Shown: positions 42,791 through 51,987, numbered from the stretch's first letter. The stretch: 52,833 nucleotides of DNA from CAYRSS01 sp964426945 (GCA_964426945.1 CAYRSS010000026.1:1-52833); one strand, 5' to 3'. Numbers and translations: made by a program. Notes: generated by a model from the sequence alone, not told the origin.

Positions 42791-45313
42791 TCAACCGCCG
42801 GCGAGTTGGAGGAACATCGAAGCATCCCGCAGATCCACGTCCTGGTCGGCATCCAGGTCAAAAACGCTCCGACACTGCTCGGCCGTCACCGGAGGCGCGG
42901 AGGTTGGTGCTGTGCCAGGACCCGCCAGGCATACGGCAAGGAACGCGTAATCATCGAGGTCCGTGTCGCCGTCGTTGTCGAAGTCCCCGGCCGCGACAGC
43001 CTCCGTGGACCGCCACATCAGGGCCTCGACCCGCCCGGTTCCGGCGTTGTAGCCGGATCCGACGACCGTGATCGTGCCGTCGGCGGCCAAGTCCAGGCCG
43101 CTTGCGGTGCTGCTGCTGAATTGGGGCGGTGCGAACGTATGAAGGTCGAGGAATTCAGCGGCGCTGCCAGCCCAGAGGATCGCGCGGGAAACCCCGTCGA
43201 TCGAGGCCGTGCCGACCTGGAGTCCGCCTTCACAGTCGACCGCGCTGCTCGTCGTCGCGCCGGCCGGGTGAAGATCCTTGTGCGTGCCCGGCGCGAATGC
43301 CCACAGTGCCGCGTGCGATTCTGCATACCAGCCGGTGCTGCCGACGGCCTGACCATCGCCGGCGCCGGCAATTCCCGACGTCGAGTAGCCGGCCGGATGC
43401 ATGTCGACGTAGCTGCCAGCCGTGCCGGACCACATCGCGGCCCGCGGAACCGGCCCCGGGAATGGCGTGTGGATCGAACCGAACTGCCTTCCCTCGTCCA
43501 CGGCCGACAGAAAGCTATTCGAGACACCGACGGGGTGAATGAACTGCGACCCGTAGCCGGGCGGACCCCAGATCGAGGCTCGGCTGTAGACGTTGCCGAC
43601 TTCATCATCGGTGGTGGCGGTGCCCACGTGGGTCGTGCCGTCCGTGTCGTTGATGACGCTGTACTCCCAGCCGCTCACCTGGCGGTTGAACTGCTGGCCT
43701 GTGGACAAGGACCACTCCGAAGCCTGGCGCGAATAGCAGGTGTACCACTGGCCGCTGACATAACACTGGTAGGGCCACCACCACCAGCCAACAGCAGTGT
43801 CGCCCCCGATGGCGAGGATCCCGCCGCCGACCGAGGCGGGCGGGGAAAGGTTTACCGCCGATTCTGCCGTACCGTGCCAGAGCACCGGCTGATCGAGGTT
43901 GTTGTAGCCACCGGCATCCAGGCCGCCAATGCCAACTTGCGCATCACCGTCAACGTCCGTGGCGTAGGAGCGGAGCATGCCCGTTGGGTGAAGATTCGTG
44001 ACCCTCCAGTGCGTCGGCAGCGGAGGCGGATGACGGACATTGAGCGTAGCCGGTGCGCTGATCGTAGCGCCGCAGTCATTCGTCGCGACAAGTTCGTAGC
44101 GGCCCGCGTCGGCATCGGCGACATCGCTGATCACGAGGTTGAGCGTGTCGCTGCCGGAGATCGTCCCCCCGCCCGGCGCCGGGCCGTCGGTAAGAGCCAG
44201 CCCGTCGCGAAGCCAGCGAAGCTCGATTGGCAGTCCACCGGCGACCGTCGCGTTGAATGCCGCGCTTTGAAGCACCCACACCACGGTTGATTGCGGCTGT
44301 GTCGTCATGGTCGGGCAGGGCGGGGTGTAGATCCGCACGGCGCTCGCGAGACCGCCGAGGTCATCCTCACCCCCGAAGACGTAGATGTAGTCATCGGGGC
44401 CGAGCACGGCGGCATGGTAGCGGCGGGCATCGGCCAGGGGCGGGCCGGCATGCCATGCATCGAGGTCCGGCCTGTAGATCCAGACCGTGTCGAGCATCGT
44501 CGGTTCGAGCAGCTCACCGCCTTCGCCGCCGAACACGTACACCCACCCATTGGCCCCGACCACGGCGCGGTGCCCGCTCACGCCGACGGGCAGGTCGGCA
44601 ATCGCCGTATCCGACCACGTATTCGCGGCAATGTCGTAGCGGGCCACATTCGTACTCCGCCCGCCCCCGTTGGCGAGTACGCCGCCGATCACCAGGATAT
44701 GTCCGTTGCCGTCGTACACAGCGGCCGCGTCGCCGACGGGCAGCGGCAGGGGCGCAATGGTCTGCCAGGAGTTGGTCCCAGCCACATAACGACAGGCATA
44801 GCCGATGTTGCCCTCCCCGGGCACGGCTTCGCGGCCCTGGCCACCGCCGATGGAGTAGATGCGGCCTTGATCGTCGGTGCACGAAGCGAACCACCGCGAA
44901 GGCGCCAAAATCGGGCGCATCGGCAGGCTGGTCGTCGGCCCCTCGGCCGGGTCGTAGACCTTCGTGGGCCCCGCATCATCGTTGTCGATGTTCTCGCCGC
45001 CGAACACCACGATCCGCCCAAGCGCGTCGACACCGGCCCCATGGCCGGTCACGGGTCCCAATCCCTCCAGCCCGATCTCGGTTTGCCAGGCCATTGAGCC
45101 CGGGACGAAGGTGTACACACTCCCGTCCATGTCGCCGCCGTTGATCCACGGCGTCCCGCCCAGAGCGTAGATGGTGCCGCCGGCGCTGACTGCGGCCGCA
45201 TGGACCTTTCCGCCGGAGGCAGGAATGGCAGGCACGGATTCCCAGGTTTGCGCGCGGGCCGTGCCGCACCAGAAGAGGGCAGCGGCGCACAGGGCGGGCG
45301 TCGTTGTTCGCAT
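42791..45313 (-). CDS. Kelch-repeat, Ig-like exported protein with dockerin-like end
   Basis: Exported protein of 840 residues. A signal peptide ends at GTARA. Residues ~20-340 hold about six Kelch motifs (GGTIYALGG, GRIVVFGGE, GHILVIGGV, GWVYVFGGE, DYIYVFGGE), a beta-propeller. An Ig-like domain (about 345-430, with LRWLRDGLALTDGP and DAGRYELVATNDCG) follows, then a second propeller-like section with HAF-type units and WWWWPYQCYVSGQWYTCYS. The end has two calcium loops, DFDNDGDTDLDDYAFL and DLDADQDVDLRDASMF. No catalytic galactose-oxidase Cys-Tyr set was identified. It is downstream of a long intergenic region and 281 bp upstream of the protease gene, same strand. Confidence 0.82.
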   Translation of the reverse strand: MRTTTPALCAAALFWCGTARAQTWESVPAIPASGGKVHAAAVSAGGTIYALGGTPWINGGDMDGSVYTFVPGSMAWQTEIGLEGLGPVTGHGAGVDALGRIVVFGGENIDNDDAGPTKVYDPAEGPTTSLPMRPILAPSRWFASCTDDQGRIYSIGGGQGREAVPGEGNIGYACRYVAGTNSWQTIAPLPLPVGDAAAVYDGNGHILVIGGVLANGGGRSTNVARYDIAANTWSDTAIADLPVGVSGHRAVVGANGWVYVFGGEGGELLEPTMLDTVWIYRPDLDAWHAGPPLADARRYHAAVLGPDDYIYVFGGEDDLGGLASAVRIYTPPCPTMTTQPQSTVVWVLQSAAFNATVAGGLPIELRWLRDGLALTDGPAPGGGTISGSDTLNLVISDVADADAGRYELVATNDCGATISAPATLNVRHPPPLPTHWRVTNLHPTGMLRSYATDVDGDAQVGIGGLDAGGYNNLDQPVLWHGTAESAVNLSPPASVGGGILAIGGDTAVGWWWWPYQCYVSGQWYTCYSRQASEWSLSTGQQFNRQVSGWEYSVINDTDGTTHVGTATTDDEVGNVYSRASIWGPPGYGSQFIHPVGVSNSFLSAVDEGRQFGSIHTPFPGPVPRAAMWSGTAGSYVDMHPAGYSTSGIAGAGDGQAVGSTGWYAESHAALWAFAPGTHKDLHPAGATTSSAVDCEGGLQVGTASIDGVSRAILWAGSAAEFLDLHTFAPPQFSSSTASGLDLAADGTITVVGSGYNAGTGRVEALMWRSTEAVAAGDFDNDGDTDLDDYAFLAVCLAGPGTAPTSAPPVTAEQCRSVFDLDADQDVDLRDASMFLQLAGG

Positions 45314-46142
45314 GGTGGAGACCACTCCGCGTCTTGGTTTCCTGGCCCGGTTTTCCGGCGGGCGAGCCATCCCGGACCTCGCCGATCTCTACGAAGAGCC
45401 GTAGCGCGGCCGTGCATGACCACGGGCTTAGTCCAGTTGCCAGCCTGAGGCTACCCGCTCTTCAAAGAGGGGGTGACGATTCTTAGGGGGAATTATGAAT
45501 CGGGTTCTCATCCCCACTCGTTCGGGGCGTACGCAAAGGAATCGGGGGCTTGCGGTGCCGGGCGCTTCCGGCCGCGGCGCGAAGCGTGAGCCTGATTCCA
45601 GTCGGGCGGCCGAGAAGGCGAGAGCTTGCCGGGCCTGGCGGCCAGCGGCTCAGCGCAGTTGCCCCCGGAGCTCAACCGCGACACCCGCCCATTGCGATTG
45701 ATGTCGGTCCTTGTCGGCGCACCTGACTCTTCGAGCCGAACCGGGTCCCGGATTGGCGCCAGCTGGCTTCCGAAGTCTCGCGGCTCGATCGGCCCGGATC
45801 GTAGGGGTCGTTCGCGCCAGAGGGCCGCGAGGTAGCGCTGTGCGGCGGATATCCCCGGTTCAGGCTGAGGATTTTCGCGCAGCTGGCGGTGCGGACGGTT
45901 CTTAATTCGCACTAAGGATCGGCCGCGGCTGTCTCTTTGCGAATTACGCTGAAGCGAGGCGTCCTGACGGGCCGTCCCGGAGGTGCCAGCATGGGACCAA
46001 CCGGCGATTATCGGCGCGTTGCCCCGCTGGATCCGAACTTTGACCCGCGAGGTCATTCTTGGATATCATGGGCAGCAGACGGGGCGCTGTGCTTCCCCGT
46101 GCGATTTCGGGGCTTGCCGCCCGCGCCGCGAACGGAGCACCA
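45314..46142. other. long divergent intergenic region
   Basis: About 830 bp between the Kelch gene (minus) and the response regulator gene (plus), with no gene I trust. An 8-bp inverted repeat TAATTCGC (45903-45910) / GCGAATTA (45939-45946) lies in the AT-richer part upstream of the response regulator and could be an operator. A 68-codon frame at 45495 has AGGGGG before its ATG but an Arg/Pro-rich, shadow-like product. Confidence 0.4.
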
Positions 46143-46877
46143 TTGAGCAACCCGGACAACGTAAAGGAGCGCCTGGCCGTACTTCTGGTGGAGGACGACG
46201 CTGCCGTTGCAGACGCCGTTCGGGCGGGATTCGCCGCCGCCCGGGTGGATCTGGTGCATGCCGGGACAATCGGCGCCGCCAAGCGGGTGCTCTCCCGCCG
46301 CCGCGACCTGGACGCGATTGTGCTCGACCTGAACCTGCCCGACGGCGACGGTGGGGAGGTGGTCCGCGCGTGCCGGGACGAGGGTCTGGACGTGCCCATC
46401 ATCATGATCACGGCGAACGACCGCGTGCAGGATCGCATCGCCGGTCTGAGTTGCGGGGCGGACGACTACATCTGCAAACCATTCTCGGTGGCTGAGCTGG
46501 TCGCTCGGCTTGAGGCTGTCCTTCGACGCGCAAGTCCGCGGCGCCGACACCTGCTGCGCTACGACGACGTGGAGCTGGACCTGCTGCATCGGCGAATCCG
46601 CCGAGGAGATCTGGAGGCCGCCTTGTCGGCCCGTGAGGTGGACTTCCTCGCCTACCTCATGCAGCACGCTGAGGAGGTGCTGCCCAAGGAGCGGCTGCTG
46701 AAGGAGGTTTGGGCCGAGGAAGGCAATCCGGATGACAACGTCTTGCACGTGTATGCCAACTACCTCCGAAACAAGCTCGAACAGGGCGTCTATCCAAGGC
46801 TGATCCACACGGTGCGCGGCGTCGGCTATGTCTTCTCCAGGGTCGAACCCGACAAACTCCAGATGGCGGCACGATGA
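46143..46877 (+). CDS. OmpR/PhoB-family response regulator
   Basis: Two-component response regulator of 244 residues. Receiver domain (about 10-125): acidic pair in LLVEDDAAV, phospho-acceptor Asp62 in VLDLNLPDGDG, Thr in IIMITAND and Lys in CKPFSVAEL. A C-terminal winged helix (about 140-235) has the LSAREVDFLAYLM start and the HTVRGVGYVF end typical of OmpR-type DNA binding. The TTG at 46143 with GGAG 5-6 nt upstream is my preferred start; an ATG at 46068 would add 25 residues. The exported-protein gene starts by ATGA overlap with its stop, and the operon ends with a histidine kinase that is the likely partner. Confidence 0.9.
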   Translation: MSNPDNVKERLAVLLVEDDAAVADAVRAGFAAARVDLVHAGTIGAAKRVLSRRRDLDAIVLDLNLPDGDGGEVVRACRDEGLDVPIIMITANDRVQDRIAGLSCGADDYICKPFSVAELVARLEAVLRRASPRRRHLLRYDDVELDLLHRRIRRGDLEAALSAREVDFLAYLMQHAEEVLPKERLLKEVWAEEGNPDDNVLHVYANYLRNKLEQGVYPRLIHTVRGVGYVFSRVEPDKLQMAAR

Positions 46878-48403
46878 GAGGCGCAGGGGCGGGAATCTCG
46901 GTTTGGCGGCGCGGCGCGCGGCTGGCGGGGGCGATCGTTGCGATGCTCACGGCGCTGCCCTGTCAGGGTGGTGTGACGCGGACCTGGGTCGATGCTCCGG
47001 ATGACGACGCACCGCGGAGGACGGATCCGGGGGCGGACGGATCGTACCATCCCGATGCTCACCGTCCGATCGATCTGCGGGCGATGACCATCGGCCGCTG
47101 GACACCGGCGGACCCCGCGACGGATCGCTTCATCGGCGCCTTTACGCCGGAAGGCGCGTTTTTTCGCCTCGATGTTGAACTGGCGGGTCTGATCAATCCG
47201 CCCGGACCGACAAGTCCCTCAGGGTTCGCGCCGTTCATCCATGGGCCGAACCCGGTTTACGGGTTCATCGAACTCGATGTCGATCACGATAACGATACGG
47301 GCGGAGAGCTGTTTGCCCCGGAATACCGCTACCTGGCCAACGTCGGCCGATTCGGGGGCATGCCCGTCGGTGACGAGTTCGAACACCGCGCGGCCCGTCA
47401 GGGGCAGGACATCGACGGATCGTTCTTCACCAAGCCCTGGGTGGAGCGGAGTGGCGAGGAGTTTCATCTCGCGCTGCTTGCCGAGATGGTCGCGGCCGAC
47501 ACGATCACCAAACACGTGGGCGACGAGGACGACTGGTTCGAGGCCGGAGAGACGTGGGACATCGCAGGCCCGTGGCTGCACCGGGCGCATGGCTATGAAC
47601 CCTACAGCCTTGCGCATGGAGGAAGTGTGGCGGGGGAGTACATGCCCGAATGCCTTCTCCGGTTTCGGCATGATCCGCTGGCCGATGTGACGGTCCTGTC
47701 GCTCGTTTTTCCGCTCACCAACGCCGGAGCTGCAGCGCTGCTTTCTCAGGCCCCCGAGGCGAACAACTTCGACTCCTCTGATCAGGCATCGGTGCTGGAG
47801 GCCCTGGAGGATCTCGTCGTGAGCGCAGAGATTGTCTTCCAATTCGGCTCCGGGGAGCCTGAAGAGGCCCTGATCCTGCCGTGGCGGCTTGAGGAAGCGG
47901 ACGACCACCTGTCGCCGACCGAGTGGCGGCCCACGGCGTTGCTGGGGACGAGCTACGCCGCGCCGGAGCCTGCAGGCGCCGAGTTCATCTGGACTGACGT
48001 CTTTCCCGATGTCGTGCGCGGGGACGTCAACCGGGAACACGGAGCCACGGGGGACGATTACGAGCAGATCGCCGAGTTCATCGAAGACCACGATGACGAG
48101 GACGGGCAGCACGATGAATCGGCCATCATCTTCGGCTTTGGCCCTGATTTCGCCGTCTATGACCTGAACCAGGACGGTCTGGTGAATGCAATTGACCTCC
48201 TGCTGGTCGGAGAAGTGGGTGACCTGGATGGCGACGATGACGTCGACCTGATAGACTTGTGTCGGTTTCAGGGCGCTTTCGATGCCCCGTCGTCGGAGGC
48301 GCAGTTAGACTGGGTGCGGAGCGATCTGAACGCGGACGGCGTCGTGAACCTCGCCGACTGGCGACGGCTTCGGCATCTTCTGAGCGGTCCGCTAGGTAAC
48401 TAA
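46874..48403 (+). CDS. exported dockerin-like protein of unknown function
   Basis: A 509-residue exported protein. The N-terminal hydrophobic segment (about 17-32, LAGAIVAMLTALPCQGG) is a signal peptide, possibly lipoprotein-type. The main body (about 35-375) is mixed with many Asp, Trp and Pro and includes ELDVDHDNDTGGEL, a calcium-like loop. The C-terminal ~120 residues carry dockerin-like loops: DLNQDGLVNAIDLLLV, DLDGDDDVDLIDLCRF and DLNADGVVNLADWRRL. Its ATG overlaps the response regulator stop (ATGA), so translation is coupled. As the signal-transduction genes flank it, it might be a target or a sensory partner of the two-component pair; this is inference. Confidence 0.78.
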   Translation: MRGAGAGISVWRRGARLAGAIVAMLTALPCQGGVTRTWVDAPDDDAPRRTDPGADGSYHPDAHRPIDLRAMTIGRWTPADPATDRFIGAFTPEGAFFRLDVELAGLINPPGPTSPSGFAPFIHGPNPVYGFIELDVDHDNDTGGELFAPEYRYLANVGRFGGMPVGDEFEHRAARQGQDIDGSFFTKPWVERSGEEFHLALLAEMVAADTITKHVGDEDDWFEAGETWDIAGPWLHRAHGYEPYSLAHGGSVAGEYMPECLLRFRHDPLADVTVLSLVFPLTNAGAAALLSQAPEANNFDSSDQASVLEALEDLVVSAEIVFQFGSGEPEEALILPWRLEEADDHLSPTEWRPTALLGTSYAAPEPAGAEFIWTDVFPDVVRGDVNREHGATGDDYEQIAEFIEDHDDEDGQHDESAIIFGFGPDFAVYDLNQDGLVNAIDLLLVGEVGDLDGDDDVDLIDLCRFQGAFDAPSSEAQLDWVRSDLNADGVVNLADWRRLRHLLSGPLGN

Positions 48404-48407
48404 TCGA

Positions 48408-49232
48408 GTGGGCAAGCCAACGTCAGGCAGGACAAGGGCGGCTCGCGGGGGTTCCCGCCGTGTGCTTGGGGACGATGCGCCCGCCTTCACGCTGCTTGAG
48501 ACACTGATTGTCGTTGCGATCACAGCCCTGCTGCTCGCGCTGCTCATGCCGGCCCTGCGACTCACCCGCGCGCGGGCGCAGGCTCTCAACTGCGCATCAA
48601 ACCTGCGAAGCGTGGGTATGCAGTTCCAGTTTTTCGCCGACAACACCGCCGCGGAAGGGCGGGGTGACAGCGAAGCGTTGGGTGCGAACCGCTTCCGGGT
48701 GAATGACTTCCTGGACAGCCTCTACCATATCGACGAGTTCTGGGACATCGACTCGGCCGACGAAGGCGCCCTTGAAGTCGGTAACGAGCCCGGCATGTGT
48801 CCTTCAGGCGGTCCCCGGCTGGTGAAACGTGCAGGCTATCCCTGCGGCAGCGAGGCGATTCAACCCATCCGCAACGTGTCCTTCGCCATGAACATGCGCC
48901 TCTACCGGGGGCGTGTAATCGTCGGCGGTCAGTCGTTGCTTGCCCCGGTCAACCTTACCTACGTGGGCAGCGACATTCTGAATCATCCATACGTGCCGGT
49001 GATGATGGACGTGGACGGCGAGCAGGCGGCCAGGCGCGGCGTAAGCCCCTTCTACACGGCGCCGCCTATCGCGGGGGAGAACGACCCCTATTCGGACGGG
49101 CGGTACTGGATGCCTTCCCGGCGCCATCCCGGCGGTGTGAACGTCGCCTTGATGGGGGGCCAGGTTATCCGGAGCACCACACCGGAGCGTGAGGCATGGA
49201 ACTGGAGTTACCGGGCCAACGTCGGCCACTAG
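48408..49232 (+). CDS. prepilin-like (type II pseudopilin family) protein
   Basis: A 274-residue protein with a type IV prepilin-like N-terminus: a basic leader of ~26 residues, then A-FTLLETLIVVAITALLLALLMPAL, with Glu at position 5 after the predicted cleavage site before Phe28 (Ala in place of the usual Gly at -1). The globular part ends with HPGGVNVALMGGQVIRS, the 'H..G.N...DG.V' element of the planctomycete prepilin-like secreted proteins. It is probably inserted in the inner membrane and processed by a prepilin peptidase. The GTG start lies 4 bp after the preceding stop; no peptidase or assembly ATPase is near. Confidence 0.83.
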   Translation: MGKPTSGRTRAARGGSRRVLGDDAPAFTLLETLIVVAITALLLALLMPALRLTRARAQALNCASNLRSVGMQFQFFADNTAAEGRGDSEALGANRFRVNDFLDSLYHIDEFWDIDSADEGALEVGNEPGMCPSGGPRLVKRAGYPCGSEAIQPIRNVSFAMNMRLYRGRVIVGGQSLLAPVNLTYVGSDILNHPYVPVMMDVDGEQAARRGVSPFYTAPPIAGENDPYSDGRYWMPSRRHPGGVNVALMGGQVIRSTTPEREAWNWSYRANVGH

Positions 49233-49257
49233 GCGCGCACCCGGCGCAGGGTCGTCC

Positions 49258-51141
49258 ATGAGCCTCCGCCGCAAACTCATTCTCCTGCATACCCTCTTCG
49301 CGGCATTTGCGGTTGCCGCAGCATCCGCGGTCATCTATGGCGTCGAGATCCACGTCGGCGAAGCCATGCGCACATTCGCGGAACTCAACGCCCAGTCCCT
49401 GATCGTCGAGCAGGTGAGAATCGAGACCCAGTCACAGATCAGCCAGCTTCACGACATCGTCGACGGGCGGCGCACGGACGACGAGTCAGCCGTCGCACGG
49501 CGCGAGGCCTATTTCACGCGCCTCGCAGAAGTCGGCCGCTTCGCGGGGGCAACCGGCGAAGGGTTGATGCAGGGCCAGTGGCTGGAGATCCGGGATCTCG
49601 GCGAGCGGCTGCGCGCCGCGTTCGACGAATGTCTCAGCCTGGCCCGGGAGGAGGGAACCAGCGCCGCCGACAAGATGCTCGCCGAGCGGATCGAGGGAGA
49701 CTTGATCCGTCGCCTGGACGGTCACCTGCTGGAGGCTCGGCGAATGGCCGACCTGGCACGCCAAAGATCAGGCTCGGACGTGCTCGCGGTGAACACCCAG
49801 CTTCTGTGGCTGGCCGCGTTGATCGGCGCGAGCGGAGTCGGGCTCGTCGTCGCGGGGGCCATCGTTGTGCGACGCTGGTTCATCGCCCCGATCGCGGCCC
49901 TGCACGCCGGGACGCGCGAGTTCGCCGGGGGCAAGCTGGATCACAGGATCAGCGTCAGCACCGGCGATGAACTGGGCGCGCTCGGTGATGCACTCAACAG
50001 CATGGCCTCGTCGCTTTGCGTGTCGCAGACCAAGTATCGAAGTCTTTTTGAGAACCAGCGCGATGCGATCATCATCGTCGACGGAGATGGTGTGGTTTGC
50101 GAGTGTCGAGATGCGGACACGCCGGTGATTGCAGCCGACCCACCAACCGTCATCGGCCGGCGGCTGCTCGATGGCAGGTCTGAGTGGCGACGAGGCAACT
50201 ACGACTGGGAGGAGCTGACGCGGCGGGTGGCGATCGGGCGGGAGCGCGTGCGGGCGCTGGGCGTGGTGCTGCCCCGGGAGGCTGCGGAGGAGGTCGTGGT
50301 GGACATCATGGCCTATCCGGTGGAGTACGGTGGTATCCGCTATGCGGCGATCCTGCTGCGGGATGCATCAGAGCGGCTTCACCTCCAGCGACTGAGTCGC
50401 CGCGCGGAAATGATGGAAGCCAGTGTCAGTTTCGCTCGCGGCATCGCTCACGACTTCAAGAACCTCCTGAACAATGCCGTCACCACGCTGTCTCTGATTG
50501 ACGAAAACCACCCGGACGCCGATCGTGCCCGGAAAGCAATCGCCTCATGCCAGCAGGCCGCCGGGCTTTCGCGAAAGCTGTCCGAGTTCGCTGACACGGG
50601 TATCGGAAGCCCGGAGCTGCTATGCCTCACGGCGACCGTGGAACTGATTCTCAGCTCGCTTGAGGAGTCGCTTCCCGCCAACATCGAGGTGATCCGCGGT
50701 GGGGGACCGCCGATCCAGGTGCTCGTGGACCGGGACTACCTGACGCAGGTGGTGCTCAATCTGCTCCAGAACGCGCGCGAGGCCATGGAGGCGGGTGGGC
50801 AGCTGCAAGTAGCCACAGGTGTGACATTGGCGACGCACCCGCTGCAGCGCGGCACACCGAGGCCCTTTGGAGTGTTGTCCGTCTGCGACACCGGCCCGGG
50901 CATGTCCGCCGCGGTCAAGAACCGACTTTTCGAACCCCTCTTCTCGACGAAGCATCGAAACGGCTTCGGTCGACGAGGCATGGGGCTCGCCATCGTGTAC
51001 GCGGCCGTGAGCCATGCGGGCGGATTTGTCCAGGTCGATAGCACGATCGGCAGGGGGTCGACCTTCCGCGTGTACCTTCCCGTTGCGGCACAGCGGACGA
51101 AGCCGGGCTACCCCACGACGCCTCCGGGCCCGTCGATCTGA
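49258..51141 (+). CDS. membrane sensor histidine kinase
   Basis: Two-component sensor kinase of 627 residues. Membrane helices at about 8-28 and 182-204 bracket a ~150-residue helical periplasmic sensor. HAMP linker (about 205-258), PAS-like domain (about 265-385), dimerisation/phosphoacceptor helix with His398 in GIAHDFKNLLNN, and HATPase domain with N-box NLLQNAREAM, DTGPGMS, and G2 box RRGMGLAIVYA. The H-box HDFKNLL is of the NtrB/hybrid type rather than the usual PhoR type that pairs with OmpR regulators. It is 25 bp after the prepilin gene and the last gene of the operon led by the response regulator, its presumed partner. Confidence 0.9.
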   Translation: MSLRRKLILLHTLFAAFAVAAASAVIYGVEIHVGEAMRTFAELNAQSLIVEQVRIETQSQISQLHDIVDGRRTDDESAVARREAYFTRLAEVGRFAGATGEGLMQGQWLEIRDLGERLRAAFDECLSLAREEGTSAADKMLAERIEGDLIRRLDGHLLEARRMADLARQRSGSDVLAVNTQLLWLAALIGASGVGLVVAGAIVVRRWFIAPIAALHAGTREFAGGKLDHRISVSTGDELGALGDALNSMASSLCVSQTKYRSLFENQRDAIIIVDGDGVVCECRDADTPVIAADPPTVIGRRLLDGRSEWRRGNYDWEELTRRVAIGRERVRALGVVLPREAAEEVVVDIMAYPVEYGGIRYAAILLRDASERLHLQRLSRRAEMMEASVSFARGIAHDFKNLLNNAVTTLSLIDENHPDADRARKAIASCQQAAGLSRKLSEFADTGIGSPELLCLTATVELILSSLEESLPANIEVIRGGGPPIQVLVDRDYLTQVVLNLLQNAREAMEAGGQLQVATGVTLATHPLQRGTPRPFGVLSVCDTGPGMSAAVKNRLFEPLFSTKHRNGFGRRGMGLAIVYAAVSHAGGFVQVDSTIGRGSTFRVYLPVAAQRTKPGYPTTPPGPSI

Positions 51142-51225
51142 CGCCCGCCCCGGCGAGCACCGCCGTCCTGCCCGCCCCGAGCAGCTGTCGCCAGACTGGG
51201 TGAACCCGCGCCCGAATCGGGGCCG

Positions 51226-51281
51226 GAGTCGACGGAAATCGACGCCGAAGTCGACGCCAGAGTCGACGCCCAAGTCGACGG
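51226..51281. repeat. short tandem repeat of ~12 bp
   Basis: About five diverged copies of AGTCGACGCC(CA/AG) in a row, each with a SalI-type GTCGAC palindrome. Non-coding as far as I can tell. Confidence 0.6.
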
Positions 51282-51432
51282 ATCAGGGGACGCTTCCTGG
51301 CGGCCGATGTCGCGGATTGACGCAGCCGGTAACCGAGACCGTCAAGCGCGACGACCTGCAAGTTGATTGGAGACCGTAGGTTAGACGCCGCCTGTCGCGG
51401 CCGTGCGCCGAATGGCGGGGGTCAGGATCGAC

Positions 51433-51474
51433 AGCGGGCGATCGGATTCGAACCGACGACGTCCAGCTTGGGAA
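51433..51474 (-). other. tRNA-Gly(CCC) 3' fragment, candidate att site
   Basis: On the minus strand 42 nt match the 3' part of a tRNA-Gly: anticodon loop TTCCCAA, anticodon stem half GCTGG, variable ACGTC, T-arm GTCGGTTCGAATCCGAT and acceptor half CGCCCGCT. Upstream of the anticodon loop the sequence is not tRNA-like, so this is not a functional gene. A 3' tRNA fragment of this length is the usual trace of integrase-mediated insertion at a tRNA gene. Confidence 0.75.
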
Positions 51475-51534
51475 TTCACCATAGCCCGATTGTAACCCGA
51501 GTGGCGACAATGCTTAATGATTGCAGCAAAAGGA

Positions 51535-51621
51535 TTTGCGTCACTGACGTTCGACTGTTAGCGGACTAGCTAACGCCTGTTTCCGGGCTGGTTCTGACGC
51601 AAATTTGACGCAAATCCGCAC
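51535..51621. repeat. repeated TGACGCAAAT boxes next to the tRNA fragment
   Basis: GATTTGCGTCA (51533 region) and two direct copies of TGACGCAAAT in inverse orientation (around 51597-51618) lie within 160 bp of the tRNA fragment. Such arm-type repeats are bound by tyrosine integrases; their role here is inferred. Confidence 0.4.
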
Positions 51622-51987
51622 AACCCGACATCGAGCGGCGACCTTTGTGCGGCTCATCAGGAAAGCCGGCCACGCCGTCGCCATGAGGCCTCGTCATCGT
51701 CCCCCGCCTGGCGGCGCGATTGGAGCCAAAGAATGGGAATCGAGACCGTTGTGACGCTTCATGAAGTCGAAACGCAATAACCCGACGCCGGAAATGCGGA
51801 TGTGACCTTGTTGCGTGTCGTGCTGGATCAAATGGTCGTTTGAGCGGCGACTATCCAGTCGGTTAGCGTCGAAATTACCGCGAACGGGAGCAGCCACGCA
51901 AGCAGGTTCCGTACGCCCGGCGGCGGTTTTGATCCGCGCCACGCTCTCGTGCGGCGCGGCTGCCTGCGGGCGTTCATTGGTTCCGGC

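Larger units (their letters stand above)
51142..51987. other. intergenic/island-boundary region
   Basis: About 850 bp without a supported gene. It holds a tandem repeat (51226-51281), a tRNA-Gly 3' fragment (51433-51474) and repeated TGACGCAAAT boxes (51535-51621). G+C falls clearly right of the tRNA fragment (around 51475-51625). Confidence 0.5.

Noticed and set aside
45420..45500. Riboswitch (c-di-GMP type) upstream of the Kelch gene
   Set aside because: A small AGCC/GGCT hairpin inside CGGG/CCCG is present, but the conserved GEMM core bases are missing.
45495..45701. 68-codon frame with a good AGGGGG before ATG
   Set aside because: Product is Arg/Ala/Pro-rich with no fold or family feature; left as unlikely.
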